Below are positions 1 to 6,082 of a stretch of 7,471 nucleotides of DNA, in pieces (the first letter of the stretch is position 1; each line of letters begins with the position of its first letter). A program made the translations under genes and the position numbers. The notes beneath the pieces are model-generated. The model was not told where the DNA came from. It worked only from the letters and a program-made list of their open reading frames with translations, and did no database searches. The stretch covers positions 1 through 7,471 of the forward strand of contig JAMDCG010000102.1 of NCBI GenBank assembly GCA_023489425.1, in the 5' to 3' direction. Origin of the DNA: Thermoplasmatota archaeon. GTDB lineage: Archaea; Thermoplasmatota; Thermoplasmata; Thermoplasmatales; Thermoplasmataceae.

Positions 1-542
1 TTATTTGACTGCATACTAAATTATGTAATATAAGAGCTCTATAAGCGGGTTTTTTCAGATGTAAAAACTGCAAATGATTAAAAAGATTAATATTTAAAAC
101 ATAATAATTAACATAGGAGGATTTCTATTCTTTACCCTATTTTTTTAGGTGTATGGGACAATTTAATGATTTCCTTTGAAAATTAACTTACTTTAAGTCA
201 CGCACTTCTATAATTATCTCTCATTATCCTTATTTCTTCTAACAAGATTCACATGTTTCACTTAACTGTTACCTATGGAAATAAGAATACTCTTTTGATA
301 ATTGTAAACGCTCATACAGTAACATGCGTGTTTCATGAATATATATTGCGGTGTTTTCTGTGAGGTTATTAGAAATCCTCTGATGATATTTACGAGATAA
401 TTGATTTAAATGAGTCTGTGAAATTGATATAAATAATGATCAATGAGATCCAACATCACTGGATGATTGTTCATAAGTATGCAGTGTGTGTTGCCTTTCA
501 GTGACTGGTATTTGTTATTCAGGAATGAATGATGGACCTTTT
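1..542. other. Gene-poor AT-rich stretch
   Basis: I see no convincing gene here on either strand. The stretch is AT-rich and full of stop codons. A T-run (50-55, after the palindrome AGAGCTCT at 33-40) could end transcription of a plus-strand gene lying to the left. A TATA-like stretch around 86-97 and a good Shine-Dalgarno sequence (AGGAGG, 115-120) lie on the plus strand. No start codon follows at a usable distance, so they look like leftovers or chance. A weak 5-bp hairpin (ATCCA...TGGAT) lies near 448-464. Confidence 0.5.
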
Positions 543-1573
543 TTACTTCCTGAATTTGAATACATATACAACTACGCCAATCACTGCAGCAGATCCTATG
601 ATTCCAGACGCTATTGCTATTGATTCTATGGGTGATAGTCCTGGTTTTGAGATCTTCTTAAGATCATATGTTATGTTTACGCTTTTTCCATTGGTAACCG
701 TGATATTGTCATAATATGTTCTGTATCCCTTTGCAGAGATGATCACGTTGTAGGAACCTGCTGCCACTGACAGGTTCAATGATCCTGTGGGAGACAGCGT
801 TACCTTATGACCATTTACTGTAACTTTTCCGTCTGATGGTGATATCTTTCCTGTTATGTATGAATAGTGGAGATATGTGACTGTCTCTGTGATGTTCCTT
901 CCATTCATGGTTATTGAGAACTGTTCTGTTGTTGTATAATATGCAGTTGTGTTTGCGATTATGAATCTGTATGTTCCATTGGTCAATAAGAATGTTATGG
1001 GAGAACCTGCTGGAGCATTGCCTGATCCAGCACCTTTTACATACCATGATATTCCGGATGGTAATCCTGATTCTTTGAATGTTACTGTATATAATACCTT
1101 TGAAAATGTTATTGGTTCTGATACAGATGCACCATTCACTTTTAATAAACCTGAAGATGGATTTGGTTCGTAGATCTTGTCTGTTGTTGATATGGAATAT
1201 GAGTATGATCCATTGGTTATCGTAAAGGAGTAGTATGATCCTGATACTGCTCCAGACTTCATACCATTTGATAGATTTACATACCATGTTGATCCTTGGG
1301 GTAATCCTGATTCATTAAATGTTAATGCGTACATTTGCAAGCTGAATAATAGATTAACCTGTTTGTTTGAACCTTATACTAATACAGATCCAGATATGTT
1401 CATGTAATCTGTTGATGTTGCATGATATGAGTACGATCCATTGATTACATGGAATGTGTATGATGTGTTTGTTAATGTGTATTCTACATTATTGAATGTT
1501 AATATCCATGATGAATCTGGTGGTAATCCTGATTCTGTGAATGTTATTGCATTGACCTGCACCATCATAGAAC
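543..1573 (-). pseudogene. Truncated surface protein with ESGLP repeats, PEGA-like domain and C-terminal membrane anchor
   Basis: This is the 3' remainder of a large cell-surface protein gene. In one frame it encodes three copies of a module starting with variants of 'TFxESGLPxGxSW' and containing 'NGSYSY' or 'NGTYRF'. A PEGA-like beta segment follows (about residues 162-228 of the last open part, with 'GKISPSDGKVTVNG' and 'GYRTYYDNITV'). A single membrane helix (about 240-261) and a basic 'KFRK' end close it. The ESGLP modules are a known feature of exported Thermoplasmata proteins, so an outward-facing, C-terminally anchored protein is inferred. Two lesions make it a pseudogene: the frame is interrupted by TAA at 1374-1376, with coding sequence on both sides in the same frame, and the 5' end with signal peptide is missing because the gene stops at the left end of the IS element. 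The ATG at 1566-1568 is internal to the repeat, not a native start. The part after the TAA (start at 1340) is open but lacks an export signal. Confidence 0.8.
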
Positions 1574-1582
1574 TGGAACACT
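1574..1582 (+). repeat. Left terminal inverted repeat of the IS3 element
   Basis: TGGAACACT is the exact reverse complement of 2814-2822. Outside it the match is weak (AAC here against AAT on the complement of the other side), so the outer T of TGG is taken as the first base of the element. Confidence 0.8.
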
Positions 1583-1661
1583 ATGATAATAATATTATAG
1601 AGAAGAACAGATACATGGAGAGCATGCAAAAAGCGGTTTATCAAATCATAGAGGTTTTTTC

Positions 1662-1931
1662 ATGAAGTCCAAATATTCGGCTGAAGAGAAGTTCCAGATG
1701 GTAATGGAATCCTTTACGGACAATGTGACACAGGCTGAAATATGATGCAGGCATGGCATATATCCTGTTCAGTTAAGCAAGTGGAGGGAACAGTTCATAC
1801 TTGGAGGTAAGACAGCACTGGCTCAGAGAAGGAATTCTGATTCAAGGGACGATGAGATAGAGAATCTGAAGAAGATCATAGGAGATCAGTCACTGGTCAT
1901 AGACACTTTTAAAAAACGATCAAGAGAATAA
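1662..1931 (+). pseudogene. IS3 orfA (helix-turn-helix subunit), broken by an internal TGA
   Basis: OrfA of IS3 elements is the DNA-binding part of the transposase. The reading 'MKSKYSAEEKFQMVMESF' followed by 'HGIYPVQLSKWREQF' is the typical helix-turn-helix with its WR motif. After it comes a helical segment ('DDEIENLKKIIGDQSLVID') like the leucine-zipper region. Codon 28 is TGA (1743-1745), just where family members usually have the Cys of 'EICR(x)HGI', so a TGC or TGT codon may have mutated. The frame then runs to TAA at 1929-1931. OrfB lies in the +1 frame. The frames would join smoothly as '...VIDTLKNDQENKMMV...' if the T-run before A6 at 1911-1916 were one base shorter. With both lesions a full OrfAB protein is not expected without unusual decoding. 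Confidence 0.8.
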
Positions 1932-1932
1932 A

Positions 1933-2808
1933 ATGATGGTTATTGATGATCTGAAGGATCAGATACCTCTCAGGGAGATATCAAGAATATCCGGAATCTC
2001 ACTGTCCGGATATTATTACAAGCCTGTGAAGAGATACATTCAGAGGCTTGATCCAGCCATCAAAGAGAAGGTCAGGTATATTGCATCAGAAAGGACAACA
2101 TACAGATACAGGAGAGTGTGGGCAGTTCTTCGTAATTCTGGTACAGAAGTGAACCAGAAGACCGTCAGGAAGGTTCTTAAGGATAACAACCTGAACCTCC
2201 CTGCATTTAAGCACAGGGGTAGAACAAAGGCCAGGAATCTCTTCCGTCCTCATGGTCCGGATCAGCTCTGGCAAACTGACATCACTTACATTCCCACTGA
2301 ATCGGGAATGACCTATCTGATGTGCATCAAGGACTGTTTCACCAAGGAATGGCAGGGATACCGTTATTCCAGGTCATGTATGGCAAGGGATGCCATACGA
2401 TCTGTGGAGAATGCTGTTCTCCTAGCATTCAATGGATCAGTACCAGAAGGCCTGGTGCTCAGAACAGACAATGGTCCCCAGTATATCTCGAAGGAGTTCA
2501 GGAGTGCCATGAAATTACTGGGGATAAAGCTGGAATATATACAGAAACACACTCCTGAGGACAATGGAGACATTGAGTCGTTCCACAATTCAATCAAGAC
2601 AGATTACATATGGCCAAACGAGTTTAGGAACTTTAATGATGCTTCCATAGAGATAGAAAAGGCATTCACAGATTACAATGAATGCAGGCCGCATTCATCC
2701 ATTGATTATCTTCCTCCAAGGGAGTTCAGGAGGAAGTTCCTGAATGATTCAGCATTCAGGGAAAGATTCGAGAAGAAAGAAGTTGAGGTGAAACTAGATG
2801 AAAATTGA
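1933..2808 (+). CDS. IS3-family transposase OrfB, DDE integrase core
   Basis: This is the catalytic subunit of an IS3-type transposase, which cuts and joins the element's ends. At 291 residues it has the usual OrfB length and order. A HTH_21-like region with 'YRYRRVWAVLR' lies near residues 55-67. The RNase-H-fold integrase core follows, with acidic residues D116 (WQTDITY), D179 (LRTDNGPQY) and E215 (EDNGDIESFHNS). The 35-residue gap between the second Asp and the Glu is the IS3 signature. The C-terminal 'YNECRPHSSIDYLPPREF' is also typical. The frame is open upstream of the ATG as far as 1903, so the native product would be an OrfA-OrfB fusion. ATG 1933 is the first start in frame and follows the orfA stop by one base. 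OrfB itself has no visible lesion but is probably inactive without its HTH partner. Confidence 0.9.
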   Translation: MMVIDDLKDQIPLREISRISGISLSGYYYKPVKRYIQRLDPAIKEKVRYIASERTTYRYRRVWAVLRNSGTEVNQKTVRKVLKDNNLNLPAFKHRGRTKARNLFRPHGPDQLWQTDITYIPTESGMTYLMCIKDCFTKEWQGYRYSRSCMARDAIRSVENAVLLAFNGSVPEGLVLRTDNGPQYISKEFRSAMKLLGIKLEYIQKHTPEDNGDIESFHNSIKTDYIWPNEFRNFNDASIEIEKAFTDYNECRPHSSIDYLPPREFRRKFLNDSAFRERFEKKEVEVKLDEN

Positions 2809-2813
2809 AGAGA

Positions 2814-2822
2814 AGTGTTCCA
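2814..2822 (-). repeat. Right terminal inverted repeat of the IS3 element
   Basis: AGTGTTCCA mirrors the left end at 1574-1582 and ends in CA. It lies 5 bases after the orfB stop codon, a normal place for the right end of an IS3 element. Confidence 0.8.
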
Positions 2823-2987
2823 ATTTCTGGTGGAGCAGATCAGTGATGCATCTATGTCTCTACATAGTGAATTGGAAAATTTTACATAATCCAATCTGAA
2901 TCGTCCCTGCTTTCCTTTATAAACGTCTAAAACTTCTTTCCTTAGGTAGGAGTTGTCAATTAACACCGCTGCTCTTTCTTCTGTCAT
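2823..2987 (-). pseudogene. 5' fragment of a probable NYN-domain (LabA/DUF88-like) nuclease gene, cut by the IS element
   Basis: Only 55 codons remain from the ATG at 2985-2987 to the right end of the IS element. The start 'MTEERAAVLIDNSYLRK' resembles the first strand of NYN/PIN-like RNases, where an Asp (here D11 in 'LIDNSYL') helps bind the catalytic metal. 'RLDYVKFSNSLCRDI' resembles the next conserved piece ('hDYxKLsxxL'). Family members are usually around 160 residues or more, so the other acidic active-site residues are lost. The frame reads on into the element and stops at 2706-2708, adding 38 foreign residues, so a fusion peptide could be made but should not be active. An in-frame GTG at 3080 would give a longer N-terminus, but the TATA box at 3016-3025 supports ATG 2987. 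Family assignment is by eye from a short piece. Confidence 0.5.
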
Positions 2988-3015
2988 AATTTTTCCACAG
3001 AAAGCCATAGTCAGT

Positions 3016-3025
3016 GATATAATAA
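3016..3025 (-). promoter_or_regulatory. TATA box of the truncated NYN-like gene
   Basis: On the minus strand this reads TTATTATATC, about 33 bases upstream of the ATG at 2987. Archaeal transcription starts about 25 bases after the TATA centre, which would leave a leader of only a few bases, as is common in Thermoplasmata. The rest of 3026-3274 holds no gene I can support. Confidence 0.4.
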
Positions 3026-3274
3026 CAGTTTCTATCATTCTTTTCCATAAGTCATTACAATAATTTAGCGTATTGCACACCTATTTGTAATAAAAATTTT
3101 TAGAAATAGCTAAGGCTTCTTCTAAAGTCTGATTAATGAGACTTAATCTAACAAAAGAGATGATGGAGAACTTAAATCCATTAGAAATAAGAACATATAG
3201 GCTCTTATAAAATAAATTGAGAAAATGTGCTTTAGATGGTATAATAAATGCTGACTATCATCCTGTTGATGAAA

Positions 3275-3868
3275 TTACATGAATGCCATTGAGTAAGATT
3301 TCACAACGTTTGCTATCTCTTTTTGTAGTTTTTGATCTTCCACGTCAGTCAGAACAGGATAACCTATAGGAAGCGTTTTGTTAGTTTTATCTGTCAGTAC
3401 CCTTTTCATAACCTTTTCAGATATGGAATTATTCGGAAATACCCTTACACTACCTTTTTTGAATTTTACTATAATTGGGTAAATCTCTGGATCCCATTCA
3501 TCTGAAAGTTCAGATTCATGATCATTATAGATCACTTTTTCTATGATAGCATCTCCAACAATCTCATTCTTATAAAAGAAATACACTCTGGTTCCCTTTG
3601 CCATTAAATGATTTGGTATCGGAAAAAGCATTTTATTATGATCTTCCCATGTTGCCTTAATCTTGTCTTCGTTTTTGTCTGTCATCTTATAGTGTATTGC
3701 ATAATGATAAGCATATTCCCTTTCAGGAAGTATATCCGATAAAAATCCCCTGAGCGCCCCTCTATTGAAACTCTTTTTCTCTTTCTCAGTCCATTTTCTA
3801 TCTGTTGTTACGCCAAATTCCATATCTGAATGCGGAAAGATGCACGATACTGCCTTTTCTTCTACCAT
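3275..3868 (-). CDS. Hypothetical protein, possibly PUA/EVE-like beta-barrel domain
   Basis: This is a 197-residue soluble protein with no signal peptide or membrane helix. I do not recognise it firmly. The middle has a pattern like the PUA/EVE superfamily: 'FPIPNHLMAKGTRVYFFY' followed by 'VGDAIIEKV' (about residues 82-112), then a second beta-rich part 'YPIIVKFKKGSVRVF' (about 129-143). EVE and PUA folds bind modified bases or RNA and are frequent near defence genes, but this is resemblance only. The N-terminal 70 residues ('HSDMEFGV', 'FNRGALRGFLSDILPERE') match nothing I know. I chose ATG 3868 over the in-frame ATG at 3931 because a good TATA box lies 25 bases upstream of it, giving a leaderless mRNA. 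The gene is isolated, with its 5' end facing the small gene at 4146. Confidence 0.7.
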   Translation of the reverse strand: MVEEKAVSCIFPHSDMEFGVTTDRKWTEKEKKSFNRGALRGFLSDILPEREYAYHYAIHYKMTDKNEDKIKATWEDHNKMLFPIPNHLMAKGTRVYFFYKNEIVGDAIIEKVIYNDHESELSDEWDPEIYPIIVKFKKGSVRVFPNNSISEKVMKRVLTDKTNKTLPIGYPVLTDVEDQKLQKEIANVVKSYSMAFM

Positions 3869-3887
3869 CTTGACATATGATGTGGCT

Positions 3888-3897
3888 TTTATATTAA
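3888..3897 (-). promoter_or_regulatory. TATA box for the leaderless gene starting at 3868
   Basis: On the minus strand this reads TTAATATAAA. The centre is about 25 bases from the A of the ATG at 3868, the distance expected between an archaeal TATA box and the transcription start. This places the mRNA start at the start codon and decides the start call. Confidence 0.6.
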
Positions 3898-4108
3898 TCT
3901 TCCGTAGCTTAAATATTAGGAACCAAGACATCCAAGAATATGGATGTTTGAAGGCCTCAATATGTCAATTAACAAGAGCATCTATCGTTATTGAAACTGA
4001 ACGTTCCATTATCTGAGCCCAAGAGATTTATAAGATTAATATGTAGATAGATGTTAAAAACGTTGAGTGTTAATATATATTATAAATGATGTATTCGTTA
4101 CCCTGAAC

Positions 4109-4118
4109 AATAAAATTT
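4109..4118 (+). promoter_or_regulatory. Candidate TATA box for the small gene at 4146
   Basis: AATAAAATTT lies about 33 bases before the ATG and would give a leader of about 7 bases. There is no Shine-Dalgarno sequence before the ATG, which fits a nearly leaderless message. A stronger-looking AT box (TTAATATATATTATAAA, 4070-4086) lies further away and would give a leader of about 40 bases. Either could be used. Confidence 0.35.
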
Positions 4119-4145
4119 TAGAACACATTAAATTACTCAGTATGT

Positions 4146-4352
4146 ATGAAGATAAATCCGTTCAACAAGGAATACAACTCAAGAAGGAAGGATCAGCTTG
4201 ATGTGAATTATGACATATTCAAGAAGTTCTCAGTAGAGGCACAAACAAAGGAGGAACTTATAGCAATGTTAGAGGAGAAATTCAATTATGTGATATCCAG
4301 GATAGCTAATGAGAATGCAAAAGAGCTGCTGGAAGAAATGCAGTTATTATAG
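4146..4352 (+). CDS. Small charged helical protein of unknown function
   Basis: This is a 68-residue protein that I do not recognise. The first 20 residues are rich in Lys, Arg and Asn ('MKINPFNKEYNSRRKDQLDV'). The rest is predicted helical, with alternating charges and hydrophobic residues ('TKEELIAMLEEKFNYVISRI', then 'NAKELLEEMQLL'), as in a helical hairpin or small dimer. There is no Cys, metal motif or membrane segment. It reads toward the KwaA-like gene, whose start lies 84 bases after its stop, but that gene has its own TATA box in between. A shared message is therefore possible but not needed. It could be a small partner of the Kiwa-like pair or an unrelated gene. Confidence 0.6.
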   Translation: MKINPFNKEYNSRRKDQLDVNYDIFKKFSVEAQTKEELIAMLEEKFNYVISRIANENAKELLEEMQLL

Positions 4353-4367
4353 GTTGAAAATGAGAAG

Positions 4368-4378
4368 ATATATAAATA
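4368..4378 (+). promoter_or_regulatory. TATA box upstream of the KwaA-like gene
   Basis: ATATATAAATA is a strong archaeal TATA box. Transcription would start near 4398, giving a leader of about 40 bases that carries the GGTGT Shine-Dalgarno-like sequence (4426-4430) six bases before the GTG start at 4437. The short reading frame beginning at ATG 4388 (14 codons) would start before the predicted mRNA start and is probably meaningless. Confidence 0.5.
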
Positions 4379-4436
4379 AGTATTAAAATGAAAAAGATAA
4401 AGTCTAAGTTTACATCTATATACATGGTGTGATAAA

Positions 4437-5006
4437 GTGGGATTTAAATTAAATTTAATCCTCTCAGTTGGAGTATCTTTACCGATTTTTATTGCCTCAA
4501 TGATCGTATCATTTTTAACAAAAGAAAATTCGCTAATAGCAGTTTTTACCATTTTAACCGCACTATCTATAGTGATTAATGTGTATTTTATAAAATTCAT
4601 AAACGATAAGAAAGAATTCAATCCAAAATTATTCAAAGTTGAATTGACAGAAAGAGAAGGAGCTTCAGAGATGTGGCCATTGATCCTGACAATTGTGATT
4701 ACGGTTTTACCAGTAATGACTTTAGATGTTACAGCAGTTTCTTCTTCTTATCTTACTGAACTAATTGTGTTACTTCTAATACCTATCATCAGTATCCTAT
4801 TCTTTACTATTTTTCTGAGAGAGAGCTTAATCTATCAAATTATAGCTGTTCGAATTAAATTCCCTTTCCTCTTTAAAGTAAAAACAAGCGGTGGTGGACA
4901 GATTTTAATTATTTCAAGAGAAAAAGTACAATCAAATATACAATTTAAAGCATACTTAATAATCGATGATTTCTTCCTTTTTGGATATCGTACCTATTCT
5001 AATTAA
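4437..5006 (+). CDS. KwaA-like four-helix membrane protein (Kiwa system)
   Basis: This 189-residue protein has four predicted membrane helices (about residues 5-27, 32-54, 79-99 and 105-127) and a soluble C-terminal domain (about 128-189) with 'KFPFLFKVKTSGGGQILIIS' and 'AYLIIDDFFLFGY'. KwaA of bacterial Kiwa has this size and plan: two helix pairs and a short cytoplasmic tail with a 'Kv.t..g..ilviS' type strand. In Kiwa, KwaA is the membrane sensor that works with KwaB against phage. Here the neighbouring gene on the other strand is DUF4868/KwaB-like, which greatly strengthens the reading. The match is by pattern and context, not by alignment. The start is GTG at 4437, supported by the GGTGT sequence six bases upstream. 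Unlike bacterial Kiwa, the gene faces kwaB tail to tail, with 20 bases between the stop codons, so the two must have separate promoters. Confidence 0.6.
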   Translation: MGFKLNLILSVGVSLPIFIASMIVSFLTKENSLIAVFTILTALSIVINVYFIKFINDKKEFNPKLFKVELTEREGASEMWPLILTIVITVLPVMTLDVTAVSSSYLTELIVLLLIPIISILFFTIFLRESLIYQIIAVRIKFPFLFKVKTSGGGQILIISREKVQSNIQFKAYLIIDDFFLFGYRTYSN

Positions 5007-5026
5007 ATAAAGTGATTGAAGTGAGT

Positions 5027-5977
5027 TCAAACCTTCTCCTTTTCACGAGCAAGGTATTTTTCTTTGAATAGTTCGTCTCTCACAGCCTGTCCGTTTAATA
5101 ATGAGAGGATATCCTTAAGCTTTGAATTCTTTACTGAGATCTTTCCATTGGAAAATGATATTTCAAGGTTATATGATTTTGCAATAGGCTCAAGGTTAGT
5201 ATTTTCTCTTACTATTCTATCTACATAACCAGCACAAGCAGAAGCCAGGCGCTTGAACTCCATTATATGTGGGGAGGTCTCATCAATCACATACTGAACA
5301 TCATCCACTATGTTGGCCAAACTGGTTTTTGCATTATCTATAAATTTTGTAAAAGCCTCCCCATAATCAAACAGAGAAAGAAAATGATTGACGTTCAAGA
5401 TGTACAGAGGATCCTCATATAGAATTGCGTCAATGCTATTCGGTATAGATAATAAATTGTTTTCTTTGAGATGTGTGAGCTCCCCTGTACGGGATTCTAC
5501 AAGATATAAGTATTTTTTAGGATTTAACAATCTGGCTTTTGTTACTTTATTGAAAATAGTTATTTTTTCACCTATTTCTATCGCAAAACCGATAAGATGA
5601 GTTGATTTTGACAACTCTCCATATGAAATTGGAGAATTATCACTTCTCTTCATTTCACTAATTATTTTATTTAAGACAGGAACTTGATCGTCAGCTAACT
5701 TTCCAATCAAATATTCAGGCGACAAATCGCTCTTCAAATCGAAATCCTTTATCCTGAGTTGGCTTTTTTGGATAAGATACCCCTTTGCAGATTCAATCAT
5801 TTCATCCCCGAGAGATTTTGTTATTGAAAGTGTATTAACGGTCCAAATCTTCTCTTTTTCTTTATTTTTCTCTACTGAAATCGCATAAAGCTGTACTTTT
5901 GATCCATCAGTCTCTTTTATCAAGTTATACATTTCTTCTAGCTTTTTCTCTGTGAAACTCGATTCATAAATTTTCAT
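5027..5977 (-). CDS. KwaB-like protein, DUF4868 family (Kiwa system)
   Basis: This 316-residue soluble protein has almost the length of bacterial KwaB (about 315). The DUF4868 core lies at about residues 127-215: 'HLIGFAIEIGEKITIFNKVT', then 'KYLYLVESRTGELTHL', then 'SIPNSIDAILYEDPLYILNV' and 'NHFLSLFDYGEAF', the usual order of short strands ending in the 'DaxxxxxxlyIxnxxxFexxFdy' signature. The C-terminal 'LNGQAVRDELFKEKYLA' also resembles the KwaB end. In Kiwa, KwaB is the DNA-binding effector that acts with membrane-bound KwaA to block phage replication. ATG 5977 follows a GGAGG sequence (5989-5993) by 11 bases, slightly long but the best start. The gene is the last of a minus-strand cluster behind a winged-helix gene, a 321-residue protein and a winged-helix remnant. 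Past its stop only a weak T-rich stretch (TTTATTTAATT on the minus strand, 5001-5011) could act as terminator, and it overlaps the end of the KwaA-like gene. Confidence 0.75.
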   Translation of the reverse strand: MKIYESSFTEKKLEEMYNLIKETDGSKVQLYAISVEKNKEKEKIWTVNTLSITKSLGDEMIESAKGYLIQKSQLRIKDFDLKSDLSPEYLIGKLADDQVPVLNKIISEMKRSDNSPISYGELSKSTHLIGFAIEIGEKITIFNKVTKARLLNPKKYLYLVESRTGELTHLKENNLLSIPNSIDAILYEDPLYILNVNHFLSLFDYGEAFTKFIDNAKTSLANIVDDVQYVIDETSPHIMEFKRLASACAGYVDRIVRENTNLEPIAKSYNLEISFSNGKISVKNSKLKDILSLLNGQAVRDELFKEKYLAREKEKV

Positions 5978-5983
5978 TTTTTA

Positions 5984-6082
5984 TCATTCCTCCATCATTC
6001 CCTCTACCTTACTTAGAATCTCTCCTATCTCCATTCCCTTTTCAGACAAACTTATGCTTGTCGTCTCATAATTATCAATCAC
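5984..6082 (-). pseudogene. C-terminal tail of a second winged-helix gene (duplication scar)
   Basis: The short minus-strand frame from GTG 6082 to TGA 5984-5986 encodes 32 residues ending 'SLSEKGMEIG...EGMMEE'. This copies the end of the edge regulator, 'SLTEKGMEIG...ERMMEE'. The last 22 residues share 14 identities without a gap, and 14 bases (AAGGGAATGGAGAT) are identical. The preceding 'NYETT' also mirrors 'YPQETT'. The helix-turn-helix part is absent, so this is a remnant and not a working regulator. Its GTG overlaps the end of the 321-residue gene by 8 bases. Its last codons hold the GGAGG that serves the KwaB-like gene 6 bases downstream. It may still be translated by coupling, but a function for a 32-residue peptide is not implied. 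Confidence 0.65.
5989..5993 (-). promoter_or_regulatory. Shine-Dalgarno sequence of the KwaB-like gene inside the regulator remnant
   Basis: GGAGG lies in the final Met-Glu-Glu codons of the remnant, 11 bases before ATG 5977. The same place in the edge regulator reads GGAAG. The remnant may therefore have been kept because it drives translation of the KwaB-like gene. Confidence 0.5.

Larger units (their letters stand above)
1574..2822 (+). mobile_element. IS3-family insertion sequence, 1249 bp
   Basis: A complete-looking element is bounded by 9-bp perfect inverted ends, TGGAACACT (1574-1582) and AGTGTTCCA (2814-2822), with the 5'-TG...CA-3' termini usual for IS3 elements. It contains orfA and orfB in the normal order. 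It is visibly richer in G and C than its surroundings. The bases just outside (AAC on the left, ATT on the right) do not form a target duplication, and the two flanks carry parts of different genes. Because orfA is broken, this copy probably cannot move by itself, although a related copy elsewhere could act on its intact ends. Confidence 0.88.

Noticed and set aside
276..284. R276...H284 of the 321-residue protein (residue numbers) as a HEPN RNase active site
   Set aside because: Seven residues separate Arg and His, outside the RX4-6H pattern, and the stretch lies in a Ser/Ala-rich loop. The fold similarity remains only a suggestion.
805..1287. 160-codon minus-strand frame inside the surface-protein pseudogene
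   Set aside because: The composition is unnatural (very rich in Ile, Arg, Asn) and it lies wholly inside the clearly coding ESGLP repeat frame, so it is a shadow frame.
1743..1745. TGA in orfA read as selenocysteine, since family members often have Cys here
   Set aside because: Selenocysteine decoding is not known in Thermoplasmata, no SECIS-like hairpin is evident, and a transposase HTH does not need it. A mutated Cys codon is simpler.
3136..3282. Plus-strand frame 'MRLNLTKEMMENLNPLEIRTYRLL' with one TAA (3208-3210), continuing to 3282
   Set aside because: It is short, broken, without promoter or Shine-Dalgarno sequence, and its end overlaps the 3' end of the minus-strand gene at 3275. No family is recognised.
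4286..4636. Minus-strand frame of 116 codons across the small gene and the start of the KwaA-like gene
   Set aside because: It overlaps two better-supported plus-strand genes and the promoter between them. Its Ser/Phe-rich sequence looks like an antisense shadow.
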